Shown piece after piece: positions 7,744 through 17,143 of a stretch of DNA of 64,000 bases (position 1 is its first letter; each line of letters opens with the position of its first letter). The notes below the pieces were generated by a model. The model had not been told where the DNA came from, made no database searches, and worked only from the letters and a program-made list of their open reading frames with translations. The translations under genes were made by a program, and so were the position numbers. Source of the DNA: Chryseobacterium sp. JJR-5R (GTDB lineage: Bacteria > Bacteroidota > Bacteroidia > Flavobacteriales > Weeksellaceae); contig NZ_CP139137.1 of NCBI RefSeq assembly GCF_034047335.1, positions 2,666,001 through 2,730,000 of the forward strand, read 5' to 3'.

Positions 7744-8106
7744 ATGAAAAAGATATTGATTGCTGATGACGAACATAAAATATTGATGTCTCTGGAATAC
7801 AGTTTCCGGAAAACAGGGTATGAAGTTTTTATTGCCAGGGACGGAACCGAGGTTTTAGAATTTTTAAAAACGATTGTTCCTGATGTTATTTTACTGGACA
7901 TCATGATGCCGAACCTGGATGGCTACAGCACCTTGGAAGAAATCAAAAAAAATGAAGGCTTAAACAATACAAAAGTTTTGTTCTTGAGCGCCAAAAACAA
8001 TCCCAGAGATATAGAGAAAGGCCTTGAGATGGGTGCCGATGCCTATGTAACGAAACCGTATTCGATTAAAAAACTGATCCAGCAGATTGAGGAAATGTTT
8101 GAATAG
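7744..8106 (+). CDS. Stand-alone response-regulator receiver protein (CheY-like)
   Basis: From the ATG at 7744 the protein has 120 residues and is a receiver domain only. It shows the acidic pair Asp8-Asp9 (ILIADDE), phospho-acceptor Asp52 in VILLDIMMPNLDG, a hydroxyl residue Ser82 (LFLSAK), and Lys104 in VTKPYS. No DNA-binding or enzymatic output domain follows. An open frame extends 13 codons upstream to 7705, but that part is translated inverted REP unit, so 7744 is the better start. It is the likely partner of the SLC5-kinase, with the REP/RAYT element between them. The output route (another protein, or phosphorelay) is not visible here. Confidence 0.85.
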   Translation: MKKILIADDEHKILMSLEYSFRKTGYEVFIARDGTEVLEFLKTIVPDVILLDIMMPNLDGYSTLEEIKKNEGLNNTKVLFLSAKNNPRDIEKGLEMGADAYVTKPYSIKKLIQQIEEMFE

Positions 8107-8284
8107 ATTTCAGATAATAGAGAAGAGATCAGAGACTTATAATTTATGGGTAATGATCATTTTAACATACAAATTACAAAAGGCATTCAGAAATTGAATA
8201 AGTCGTATTTTAAGTTTTTCACCACCAAAATGATTTGAGAAACTGAGATTATTAAGAGATTATGCAGCAGCTTCATTTCCCGCA

Positions 8285-10207
8285 ATGGCAAAAAACACAA
8301 AAAGCAATATGGACGCAGACGATTTATTTAAGCAGAGCATAAAAAACAAAGCGCAGTTCTGGAAAGAACAGGCTCAGGAACTCCCGTGGTTTAAATTTCC
8401 TGAAACCATTATTTCAAAAGACGGGAACAATTACACGCAATGGTTTCCGGACGGGAAGCTGAACATGTGCTATTTATGTATCGACAGGCATATTGAAGAC
8501 GGCTTTGGTGAAAACACGGCCATTATTTATGATTCTCCGGTTACCGGCCAGAAGAAAAAATACACTTTCAATCAGGCTGAAGGAGAAATTTCAAAATTAG
8601 CCGGCGGCCTGGTTTCTCTGGGTTTAAAAAAAGGCGATACCGCCGTTATTTATATGCCGATGATTCCGCAGACGCTTTTTGCCATGCTGGCCTGCGCAAG
8701 GATTGGTGTGATCCACAATGTGGTTTTCGGAGGTTTTGCGCCGCATGAGCTGGTCGTAAGGATTGACGACTGCAAACCGAAGGCTTTGATTACCGCGACT
8801 GCCGGAATAGAAATTGCGAAAAGGATCCCATACCTGCCTTTGGTGGAAAAAGCAATTGAGCTGGCGCAGGATAAAGTGGATAATATCATTGTGTTCAACA
8901 GGAAATTAGTTGATAATCAGAATGAGATGTTTGAGGGGATTATGGATTATGAGGAATTGGCCGGGAAATCAGAACCTGCAGACTGTGTTCCGGTAGAATC
9001 CAACCATCCGCTGTACCTGCTCTACACTTCGGGAACCACAGGCAAGCCGAAAGGAATCACAAGAGATACCGGAGGTTATGCCACGGCTTTGAAATTTTCC
9101 ATGAAATACATTTACGGAATTGAGCCCGGCGAAACGTTTTGGGCAGCTTCCGACTTTGGATGGGCAGTGGGCCACAGCTACAGCGTTTATGGTCCGCTGA
9201 TTAACAGAAACGCCACCGTTATTTTCGAAGGAAAACCAGTTATGACTCCTGATGCAGGAACTTTCTGGCGAATCATCTCAGAGTATAAGGTAGCAGCGAT
9301 GTTTACAGCTCCGACTGCCATCCGGGCGATTAAAAAAGAAGATCCAAATGGAGAATTGGCAAAAAAATATGACTTAAGCCATTTCAGAAAACAATTCCTG
9401 GCAGGCGAAAGATGTGATATTGCCACATTAGACTGGTTTGAGAAACACATCGGAGTTCCCGCCATCGACCATTGGTGGCAGACAGAATCCGGCTGGCCGA
9501 TGCTGGGCCTGATGACCTTTAATGAAGATTATAAAATCAAAAGAGCTTCAGCCGGAAAACCGATTCCGGGATATGACATTAAAATTTTTGACGAAAACGG
9601 GTACGAACTGGATGCCCATAAAGAAGGTTACCTGGTTATCAAGCTTCCGCTTCCGCCCGGTGCCATGCTGGGAATCTGGAATGATTACGGGCGTTTTGAA
9701 AAAAGCTATTTATCACAATACAAAGACTATTATTTTTCAGGCGACGGAGCCATAAAAGATGAAGACGGCTATATTTTTATTACAGGAAGAGTAGACGATG
9801 TCATCAACGTTGCGGGACACCGCCTTTCCACTTCTGAAATGGAGGAGATTGTTTCATCCCATCCTGACGTTGCCGAGTGTGCCGTTGTGGGGATTGATGA
9901 TGAACTGCGCGGGCAGGTCCCTTTTGCAGCGGTTGTTTTAAAGAACGGCTCAAAAATTTCTGAAGAAGACGTCGAAAAAGAAATCATTCTGAAAGTCAGG
10001 GAAAAAATAGGCGCTGTGGCATTTTTAAAAAGCGTCATGGTAGTCAAGAAGCTTCCGAAAACACGTTCCGGAAAAATTTTAAGAAAGCTCATCAGAACAA
10101 TTATTGACGGGAAGGAATTTCAGGTTCCGCCGACTATTGACGATGAGAACATCATTGAGGAAATTCGGCAAAAAATCAATGAATACAGGCTTCGGACAAA
10201 AAATTAA
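8285..10207 (+). CDS. Acyl-CoA synthetase, probably propionate--CoA ligase
   Basis: The 640-residue protein is an AMP-forming CoA ligase of the acetyl/propionyl class. It has the P-loop-like YTSGTTGKPKG, the adenylate motif WWQTESGWP, the FSGDGAIKDEDGYIFITGRVDD hinge region (split here as FSGDGA and ITGRVDDVIN), and C-terminal PKTRSGKILR with the conserved Lys597 that is acetylated in this family. RDTGGYA and APTAIRAIKKEDPNG are more like PrpE/ACSS3 than Acs. It should convert propionate (or another short acid), ATP and CoA to the acyl-CoA, AMP and pyrophosphate in the cytoplasm. A second in-frame ATG at 8312 (MDADDLF) matches where relatives begin and could be the true start. It lies 47 bases before acs. 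The gap 8107-8284 shows no gene. Confidence 0.85.
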   Translation: MAKNTKSNMDADDLFKQSIKNKAQFWKEQAQELPWFKFPETIISKDGNNYTQWFPDGKLNMCYLCIDRHIEDGFGENTAIIYDSPVTGQKKKYTFNQAEGEISKLAGGLVSLGLKKGDTAVIYMPMIPQTLFAMLACARIGVIHNVVFGGFAPHELVVRIDDCKPKALITATAGIEIAKRIPYLPLVEKAIELAQDKVDNIIVFNRKLVDNQNEMFEGIMDYEELAGKSEPADCVPVESNHPLYLLYTSGTTGKPKGITRDTGGYATALKFSMKYIYGIEPGETFWAASDFGWAVGHSYSVYGPLINRNATVIFEGKPVMTPDAGTFWRIISEYKVAAMFTAPTAIRAIKKEDPNGELAKKYDLSHFRKQFLAGERCDIATLDWFEKHIGVPAIDHWWQTESGWPMLGLMTFNEDYKIKRASAGKPIPGYDIKIFDENGYELDAHKEGYLVIKLPLPPGAMLGIWNDYGRFEKSYLSQYKDYYFSGDGAIKDEDGYIFITGRVDDVINVAGHRLSTSEMEEIVSSHPDVAECAVVGIDDELRGQVPFAAVVLKNGSKISEEDVEKEIILKVREKIGAVAFLKSVMVVKKLPKTRSGKILRKLIRTIIDGKEFQVPPTIDDENIIEEIRQKINEYRLRTKN

Positions 10208-10254
10208 ACATATATTTAAATAATAAAAATTCAAATTCAAAAAAAGAAAGGGAT

Positions 10255-12162
10255 ATGAGAAACTATCTGATAGAAGATTTACCGCACTACTTTGAAGAAT
10301 ATAAAAAGTCTATTAAAAATCCAAAAAAATTCTGGGACAAAATAGCCGATCAAAATTTTGTATGGTACCAACGGTGGAGCAAAGTTGTAAAATACGACAT
10401 GAATGAAGCAAAAATCACCTGGTTTAAAAATGCGAAATTAAATATCACCAAAAACTGCCTGGACAGGCACCTTTCCGTGAGAGGAGAAAAAGCGGCCATC
10501 ATCTGGGAACCCAATGACCCGAAAGAACCGGCACAGCATATTTCCTATAACGAATTATACACCCGCGTCAACAAAACCGCCAATGTCCTGCGCGAAATGG
10601 GTATTGAAAAAGGCGACCGCGTTTGCATCTACCTGCCGATGATCCCTGAACTGGCCGTTGCCATGCTGGCCTGTGCAAAATTAGGCGCCGTGCATTCCGT
10701 AATCTTTGCAGGATTCTCTGCCGCCGCCGTAGCATCCAGAGTCAATGACTGCGAAGCTAAAATGGTAATTACCTCAGACGGAAGCTACCGGGGAAGCAAA
10801 GTCCTGGACCTGAAAAGCATTGTTGATGAAGCGTTGGAAAAAACCCCGACGGTTGAAAATGTCCTGGTCGTAAAAAGAACGCACAACGAGATCAAAATGA
10901 AGGAAGGAAGGGATCACTGGATGGCTGATTTGTATGAACAGGCATCCCCGGATTTTGTAACTGTTATCATGGATGCCGAAGATCCTTTATTTATTCTTTA
11001 CACATCAGGTTCCACGGGAAAACCTAAGGGAATGCTCCATACATCCGCGGGTTACATGGTGTATACGGCCTATACTTTTAAAAATGTATTCAATTACAAG
11101 GAAAATGACATTTACTGGTGTACTGCGGATATCGGCTGGATCACAGGCCATTCCTATATATTATATGGTCCGCTTTTAAACGGGGCAACCACTGTGATTT
11201 TTGAAGGTATTCCTACTTATCCTGAACCGGACCGTTTCTGGGAAGTAATCGAAAAACACAAAATCACCCAATTCTACACCGCTCCTACGGCCATCCGTTC
11301 ATTGGCCAAAGAAAGCACCGAATGGGTTGACAAGCATGATCTGAGCTCATTAAAAGTAATCGGCTCGGTAGGTGAACCGATTAATGATGAAGCATGGCAC
11401 TGGTTTAACGACCATGTCGGGAAGAAAAAATGCCCTGTTGTGGATACCTGGTGGCAGACCGAAACGGGAGGCATCATGATTTCGCCGCTTCCGTTTGTTA
11501 CCCCGACAAAACCTACCTATGCTACCCTGCCCTTACCGGGAATCCAGCCTGTGCTGATGGATGACAAACGCAATGAAATATCAGGGAACCAGGTGACCGG
11601 AAACCTGTGCATCCGCTTTCCATGGCCCGGAATTGCAAGAACCATCTGGGGAGACCACCAACGGTATAAAGAAACATATTTCACCGCTTTCCCGGGAAAG
11701 TATTTTACAGGTGACGGTGCACTGAGGGATGAAGTGGGATATTACCGGATTACAGGCCGCGTGGATGATGTGGTGATTGTCTCCGGGCATAATCTGGGAA
11801 CGGCCCCTATTGAAGACAGCATCAATGAGCACCCTGCCGTGGCAGAATCAGCCATTGTAGGCTATCCTCATGATATTAAAGGAAATGCGCTGTACGGATT
11901 TGTCATCTTAAAAGATTCGGGTGCCGACAGGAAGCAGGAAAACCTGGTTAAGGAAATCAACCAGCTGATTTCAGACCAGATCGGACCGATTGCCAAGCTG
12001 GATAAAATTCAGTTTGTTTCCGGGCTTCCGAAAACGCGTTCCGGGAAAATCATGCGCAGGATCCTGAGAAAAATTGCAGAAGGAGACTTCAGTAATTTCG
12101 GGGACATCTCTACCCTGCTGAATCCTGAAATTGTTGAGGAAATCAAAAATGAAAGAATTTAA
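10255..12162 (+). CDS. acs: Acetyl-CoA synthetase (AMP-forming)
   Basis: The 635-residue protein has the full Acs motif set: YTSGSTGKPKGMLHT, the substrate-pocket region WWQTETGG, FTGDGALRDEVGYYRITGRVDD, and PKTRSGKIMRR with the conserved catalytic and acetylation-site Lys598. The length is standard for the family. It activates acetate to acetyl-CoA through acetyl-AMP in the cytoplasm. It follows the propionyl-CoA-synthetase-like gene by 47 bases on the same strand and ends just before a strong hairpin, so the two are probably co-transcribed. The upstream SLC5-kinase and receiver are the natural candidates for its regulators, by analogy with CrbS/CrbR control of acs in gamma-proteobacteria. 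Confidence 0.95.
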   Translation: MRNYLIEDLPHYFEEYKKSIKNPKKFWDKIADQNFVWYQRWSKVVKYDMNEAKITWFKNAKLNITKNCLDRHLSVRGEKAAIIWEPNDPKEPAQHISYNELYTRVNKTANVLREMGIEKGDRVCIYLPMIPELAVAMLACAKLGAVHSVIFAGFSAAAVASRVNDCEAKMVITSDGSYRGSKVLDLKSIVDEALEKTPTVENVLVVKRTHNEIKMKEGRDHWMADLYEQASPDFVTVIMDAEDPLFILYTSGSTGKPKGMLHTSAGYMVYTAYTFKNVFNYKENDIYWCTADIGWITGHSYILYGPLLNGATTVIFEGIPTYPEPDRFWEVIEKHKITQFYTAPTAIRSLAKESTEWVDKHDLSSLKVIGSVGEPINDEAWHWFNDHVGKKKCPVVDTWWQTETGGIMISPLPFVTPTKPTYATLPLPGIQPVLMDDKRNEISGNQVTGNLCIRFPWPGIARTIWGDHQRYKETYFTAFPGKYFTGDGALRDEVGYYRITGRVDDVVIVSGHNLGTAPIEDSINEHPAVAESAIVGYPHDIKGNALYGFVILKDSGADRKQENLVKEINQLISDQIGPIAKLDKIQFVSGLPKTRSGKIMRRILRKIAEGDFSNFGDISTLLNPEIVEEIKNERI

Positions 12163-12169
12163 AAAATAG

Positions 12170-12195
12170 AAAAGCGCAGAAATTTCTGCGCTTTT
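12170..12195. terminator. Intrinsic terminator after acs
   Basis: AAAGCGCAGAAA is followed directly by its complement TTTCTGCGCTTT and further T's, an almost loop-less 12-bp palindrome. A-tract and T-tract flank both sides, so it can serve acs on the plus strand and the convergent T9SS gene on the minus strand. Confidence 0.85.
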
Positions 12196-12201
12196 TGCTT
12201 A

Positions 12202-13463
12202 TCAGTTTTTAATAACCTTAACAGACTGCCTTCCTAAATTAGAATGGACATCAAGCAGGTAATTTCCTTTGGGATAATTAAATTCCAGCGTATATTTTTT
12301 CAGGCCTTTATCATTTACATCATCTTTAAGGATATTTTTTACAAATTTCCCTGAAGCCTCATACAAACCTACGATAATATGATCGGAATGTAAATAATGA
12401 ACATTCAGGTTCAGTTTATCCTTTACCGGATTCGGTACCACTTCCACCTTTAATTTCCGTTCCTGCTTTTCACCGGATACTTCCTGTGCTGCCAGATTTC
12501 CCGTAGTCATTTTATAGACATTTGTTCCGGCCGCAAACGCAACGTTGTTATTAAGAATAAAAATCCGGTTCAGAGAACCTCCTACGCTTGTATCCGTCCA
12601 CGTGTTTCCACCATCCAAAGTCTCATAAAACCCAGTATTGTGGGGCCGCCCATCCAGCCGTGTGTTGCCGATGTAAAACCAACCGCCTGCACATAATGAT
12701 CAGGAAAATCCTTTGTTTCCCAGCTGAAACCGCCGTTCAGGGATTTCAGCAGTTTGCCGGTATTCGGAAGCTCCGATTCTATGGAACAGAAAATCTTATT
12801 ATTATCTAGAAACTGCATTTTCCAGACATATTCATTCTCAATGTTACTATTATAAATTTTTGTCCAGCTGTTTCCACCGTCCGTTGTTTTCAGGATCACA
12901 GCACCGTTGTCATCATTCCCTGCCGCATATCCTGTAGTTTCAGTAACAAAATGAATTTCTACCAAAGCATTTGTGTAAGCAGACATATCCATATACTGCC
13001 ATGTATTTCCGCTGTCTGTAGACTTTATGATATAGGCCGGGTAAAACCATGCTCCGCAGCCATAGACGGTAGAAGTTCCCACACAATCCAGTCCGCAGAT
13101 GGCCTGTGGATAGGGTGAAATATTGTTTACACGCTGCCAGGAATTCCCGCCGTCAACCGTTTTGTAAAAATTGTTGTTCAGCGTCCCTAAGAAACCGACG
13201 TTTTCATTTAAGAATTCTATATTCCTGTAATACTGATTGGCAGTTGCGCTCACCGTCTGCTGTGTCCAGCTGGCACCACCATTGGTTGTTTTAAAAACGG
13301 CTCCGTTACCGCCTCTTGCTGCCCAGCCTACATTTTCGTTCAGGAAGAAGACATCATCATACCTTCCGTTAGTACTTGCCGGCGGATACGAAAAAGCAGT
13401 CCATGAATATTGCGCACTGAAGAGCGAACCCAGAAGTGAGAAAGCAAGAATCATTTTTTTCAT
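12202..13463 (-). pseudogene. T9SS-secreted beta-propeller (BNR/Ycf48-like) protein, broken by a 1-base frameshift
   Basis: Two overlapping minus-strand frames make one gene. The first (13463 to 12582) has a signal peptide and repeats of the TTNGGASW / TVDGGNSW / TTDGGNSW type found in BNR and Ycf48-like propellers. The second (from about 12640 to 12202) continues with ETLDGGNTW and ends in a T9SS type A sorting domain (VVPNPVKDKLNLNV to VKVIKN). The frame changes around 12636-12641: adding one base in the CCCACAATACTGG stretch (for example CCCACAAATACT) would restore NTGFYETLDGGNTW. The repaired product would be about 420 residues. The break could be a real mutation or a sequencing error. 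The role of the intact protein is unknown beyond secretion. Confidence 0.8.
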
Positions 13464-13626
13464 AGGTTATTAATTTTTCACATACAAATTTGCCACATTT
13501 CATACAGATACACAACATATAATCTCAAAAGCACTAAATCATAGTCTCATTATTAAAAAATCCGCATTCCGATAAGCATGAAACCGGTAAATTTATTTCT
13601 AAGATTGGCCTGCGTATGCTATGTTG

Positions 13627-13657
13627 TTTGAAAAGTGCTAAAATTTTCGTATTTTCG
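13627..13657 (+). promoter_or_regulatory. Bacteroidota-type promoter for rsh
   Basis: TTTG at 13627-13630, exactly 19 bases, then TATTTTCG at 13650-13657 matches the Bacteroidota sigma consensus TTTG-N19-TAnnTTTG except for one base in the -7 box. Transcription would start about 15 bases before the rsh ATG. Confidence 0.65.
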
Positions 13658-13680
13658 TGTATATATAGGCATTTGCATAA

Positions 13681-15885
13681 ATGAGTTACGACTTAGAACA
13701 GGAAAACAAAGAGATTCTGGCAAGATATAAGGATCTGATTTCAAATACATACCGCACGCTGGATGAGGAAAATAACAAGCTCATCCGGAAGGCCTTTGAT
13801 ATTGCGCTGGATGCACATAAGGATCAGAGAAGAAAAACCGGGGAACCCTACATTTACCACCCGATTGCCGTGGCAAAAATTGTGGCAACGGAGATCGGTC
13901 TGGGGGCCACTTCCATCGCCTGTGCCCTTTTGCATGATGTGATTGAAGATTCTGACTATACGTATGAAGACCTGAAGAAGATTTTCGGTGAGAAAATAGC
14001 AGATATCGTGAACGGGCTCACCAAGATCTCCATCATGAACCACCAGAATATTTCCGTACAGTCTGAAAATTACCGTAAGCTTCTTCTTACGCTATCGGAA
14101 GATTTCCGGGTTATCCTGATTAAAATTGCCGACCGCCTCCACAATATGCGCACGCTGGAAAGCATGGCTCCGGACAAGCAGAAAAAGATCGCCTCTGAAA
14201 CGGTGTATATCTATGCCCCGATGGCGCACCGCCTTGGCCTTTACAATATCAAATCCGAATTGGAAGACCTTTCCCTGAAATACAACAATCCGGATATTTT
14301 CAATGAAATAACGGAGAAGCTGGAATTTGCCAAGGAAAACCGCGAAAGGTATATTGAGGAATTCAAGACGGAAGTTTCCGAAAAGCTGCATGAAGAAGGA
14401 CTGAACTTTAAAATAAAGGGCCGCGCAAAAGCCATTTCCTCCATTTACCGGAAAATGCTGAAGCAGGGTGTTTCTTTTGAGGAAGTCTATGACAATTACG
14501 CCATCAGGATCATCTATAAATCCGATGCCAAGAATGAAAAATTCCTGGCCTGGAAAATTTATTCCATCGTAACGGACGTTTACCACAGCAACCCTTCAAG
14601 GATGCGTGACTGGATTACCCAGCCGCGTTCAACCGGTTATGAAAGTCTGCATCTCACGGTTTTAGGCCCAGACAAAAAATGGATCGAAGTACAGATCCGT
14701 TCTGAAAGAATGGATGAAATTGCGGAAAAAGGGGTGGCCGCCCACTACAAATACAAGGAAGGCTATAAGCAGAGCTCGGACGACAGGAATTTTGAGAACT
14801 GGGTGACCGAGATCCGTGAAGTACTGGAGCAGCAGCAAAACCTTACCACTTCGGAACTTCTTGATAACATTAAGCTTAACCTGTACTCCAAAGAAGTATT
14901 TGTCTTTACGCCAAAAGGGGAAATCAAAATTTTACCGACCAATGCCACCGCACTGGATTTTGCATTTTCGGTACACTCTGATCTCGGCATGAAGTGCCTC
15001 GGAGCAAAGATCAACGGAAAGCTGGTACCGATCTCATACATTCTCCAGAACGGCGACCAGATTGATATCCTGTCTTCCCAGAACCAGAAACCCAAATCTG
15101 ACTGGCTGGAATTTGTCATAACATCCAAAGCCAAATCCAAGATCAAGAGTTATCTGAACTCACAGAAAAATCAGCTGGTGGAAGACGGCAAAGAAATACT
15201 GCAGAGAAAGCTCCGCCACGCAAAAATTAATTTTAACGATGAAGAAATAAATAAGCTTCAAAAATATTTCAATCTTAAAAGTTCACAGGAACTGTTTTTG
15301 AAGTTTCAAAGTAATGAACTGGATGCCAGCAGCTTAAGAAAATACCTTGAAAGTAAGAATGTCTTTAACAATTTACTTTCAAGATTCAGGAAATCTCCGT
15401 CGAAAAATACGGCTTACACAGAGCCTAAAGAGCAGAACCTCGACATGATTGTTTTCGGAAAAGATGAAGAAAAGCTGAATTATACCTATGCCAAATGCTG
15501 TACGGTAATACCGGGAGACAAGATTTTCGGGTTTATTACCATTTCTGAAGGCATCAAAGTACACAGCGACAGCTGCCCGAATGCCATCAACCTCCGTGCC
15601 CAGTATGACTACCGCGTGATCCCCGCCAAATGGGTAAATGCGGAAAGCTTTAAAAACAGGGTGAAAATTGAAATTGAAGGGCTTGACCGGATGGGAATGA
15701 TCAATGACATCACCACTGTGATCAGCGGTGCCATGGGTATGGATATGAAGAGTTTATCAATAGAATCAAATGACGGAATTTTTACGGGAACCATTAACCT
15801 GGAAGTCAAAAACAGGAGCCAGCTGGAACAGACGTTTAAAAAACTTACTGATATCAACGGTATTTCAAGAGTAAGAAGGCTATAA
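13681..15885 (+). CDS. rsh: Bifunctional (p)ppGpp synthetase/hydrolase (RelA/SpoT homologue)
   Basis: The 734-residue protein has, in order, an HD hydrolase domain (His85-Asp86 in LLHDVIED and ADRLHNMRTL at 150-159), the nucleotidyl-transferase domain (GRAKAISSIYRKM and TGYESLHLTV), a TGS domain (about 405-470, FTPKGEIKILP), a Cys-containing linker (TYAKCCTVIPGD), and a C-terminal ACT domain (about 655-734). The RMRDW segment corresponds to the basic RxKD type seen in bifunctional enzymes rather than RelA-only ones. It makes and degrades the stringent-response alarmone. It stands upstream of nhaA with only 15 bases between, so the two may share a transcript. Confidence 0.95.
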   Translation: MSYDLEQENKEILARYKDLISNTYRTLDEENNKLIRKAFDIALDAHKDQRRKTGEPYIYHPIAVAKIVATEIGLGATSIACALLHDVIEDSDYTYEDLKKIFGEKIADIVNGLTKISIMNHQNISVQSENYRKLLLTLSEDFRVILIKIADRLHNMRTLESMAPDKQKKIASETVYIYAPMAHRLGLYNIKSELEDLSLKYNNPDIFNEITEKLEFAKENRERYIEEFKTEVSEKLHEEGLNFKIKGRAKAISSIYRKMLKQGVSFEEVYDNYAIRIIYKSDAKNEKFLAWKIYSIVTDVYHSNPSRMRDWITQPRSTGYESLHLTVLGPDKKWIEVQIRSERMDEIAEKGVAAHYKYKEGYKQSSDDRNFENWVTEIREVLEQQQNLTTSELLDNIKLNLYSKEVFVFTPKGEIKILPTNATALDFAFSVHSDLGMKCLGAKINGKLVPISYILQNGDQIDILSSQNQKPKSDWLEFVITSKAKSKIKSYLNSQKNQLVEDGKEILQRKLRHAKINFNDEEINKLQKYFNLKSSQELFLKFQSNELDASSLRKYLESKNVFNNLLSRFRKSPSKNTAYTEPKEQNLDMIVFGKDEEKLNYTYAKCCTVIPGDKIFGFITISEGIKVHSDSCPNAINLRAQYDYRVIPAKWVNAESFKNRVKIEIEGLDRMGMINDITTVISGAMGMDMKSLSIESNDGIFTGTINLEVKNRSQLEQTFKKLTDINGISRVRRL

Positions 15886-15900
15886 TATATTGTTTCATGA

Positions 15901-17079
15901 ATGAATCTGACCCTGTATTTTAAAAAATTTTTCAGCAGCAGCCAGGCTTCAGGCATTATCCTGATCTTCTGTGTCCTGGTTTCATTATTTATTGCCAACT
16001 CTTCTGCCGCGGAAGGGTTTCAGTCCTTTTTAGATACAGAAACAGGAACGGGCCTGTTTGGATTAAAATATCCGGTAAGCATCTGGATCAACGACGGGCT
16101 GATGGCGATATTTTTCCTTCTGGTAGGCCTGGAAATTAAAAGGGAAATGGTGGAAGGTGAGCTTTCATCCTTTAAAAATGCTTCGCTGCCAATCTTCGCT
16201 GCAGTTGGCGGCATGCTTGTTCCGGCGGTTATCTACACTGTTTTCAACTTCGGGACGGAATATGCAAACGGATGGGGAATCCCGATGGCCACAGATATCG
16301 CTTTTTCTCTGGCGATTATTTCCCTGTTAGGAAAAAAAATCCCGAACTCCATTAAGATTTTCCTTGCCGCACTGGCTATTGTAGACGATCTGGGCGCAAT
16401 TTTGGTAATTGCCGTATTTTATACGGAACAGATTCACTGGATGTATCTGTTATCGGCTTTCGGGGTAACCGCTTTGTTATTCTTACTGAATTTTTTAAAG
16501 GTGACCAAGATTGTTTTCTACCTGGTTCCCGGATTGTTTTTATGGTATTTTCTGCATCATTCCGGAATACATGCAACCATTGCAGGCGTTCTGCTTGCTT
16601 TTTCAATCCCAACCAATATATCGTCAACCGAAATTTCACCGCTGGAAAAACTGGAACATCAGCTGCATGTGCCGGTAGGTTTCCTTATCATGCCTATCTT
16701 TGCGCTGGCCAACACCAACATCACTTTTACCCGTGAAATGGTATCTGAAGTAACCAATACTTTAGGGCTGGGCATTATCTGCGGCCTGGTTTTAGGAAAA
16801 CTGATCGGGATTAATATATTTTCATATATTGCGATTAAATCGGGATTGAGTTCGCTGCCACAGAATGCGTCCTGGAAACAGATGTGGGGAGTCGGGCTTC
16901 TGGCCGGCATCGGGTTTACCATGTCTATTTTTATTGCCCTGCTTTCTTTTAAAGAATCACATGAAATTCAGGATGAAGCTAAGTTTGCGATACTGATCGC
17001 TTCCCTGCTGGCCGGAATATCCGGTTTTATAATCCTGAAGATAAGCGCCGGAAATACGGTGACGGAGGAGGGAAATTAA
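15901..17079 (+). CDS. nhaA: Na+/H+ antiporter NhaA
   Basis: The 392-residue membrane protein matches NhaA along its length. It has VGLEIKREMVEGEL after the first helices, Asp132 in ATDIAFSLAI, and the ion-binding pair Asp162-Asp163 in AIVDDLGAI, which correspond to D133, D163 and D164 of the E. coli protein. The C-terminal part has GVGLLAGIGFTMSIFIALLSF (a typical helix; shown split: GLLAGIGFTMSIF). It expels sodium in exchange for protons at alkaline pH. The GTG/ATG context shows a 15-base gap after rsh, so coupling with that gene is likely. Confidence 0.95.
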   Translation: MNLTLYFKKFFSSSQASGIILIFCVLVSLFIANSSAAEGFQSFLDTETGTGLFGLKYPVSIWINDGLMAIFFLLVGLEIKREMVEGELSSFKNASLPIFAAVGGMLVPAVIYTVFNFGTEYANGWGIPMATDIAFSLAIISLLGKKIPNSIKIFLAALAIVDDLGAILVIAVFYTEQIHWMYLLSAFGVTALLFLLNFLKVTKIVFYLVPGLFLWYFLHHSGIHATIAGVLLAFSIPTNISSTEISPLEKLEHQLHVPVGFLIMPIFALANTNITFTREMVSEVTNTLGLGIICGLVLGKLIGINIFSYIAIKSGLSSLPQNASWKQMWGVGLLAGIGFTMSIFIALLSFKESHEIQDEAKFAILIASLLAGISGFIILKISAGNTVTEEGN

Positions 17080-17143
17080 GCTTCTGAGATTCAGGCATTG
17101 TGTGTATGGAGCGGTTATTTACTTTAACCTGATTCCAATCACA

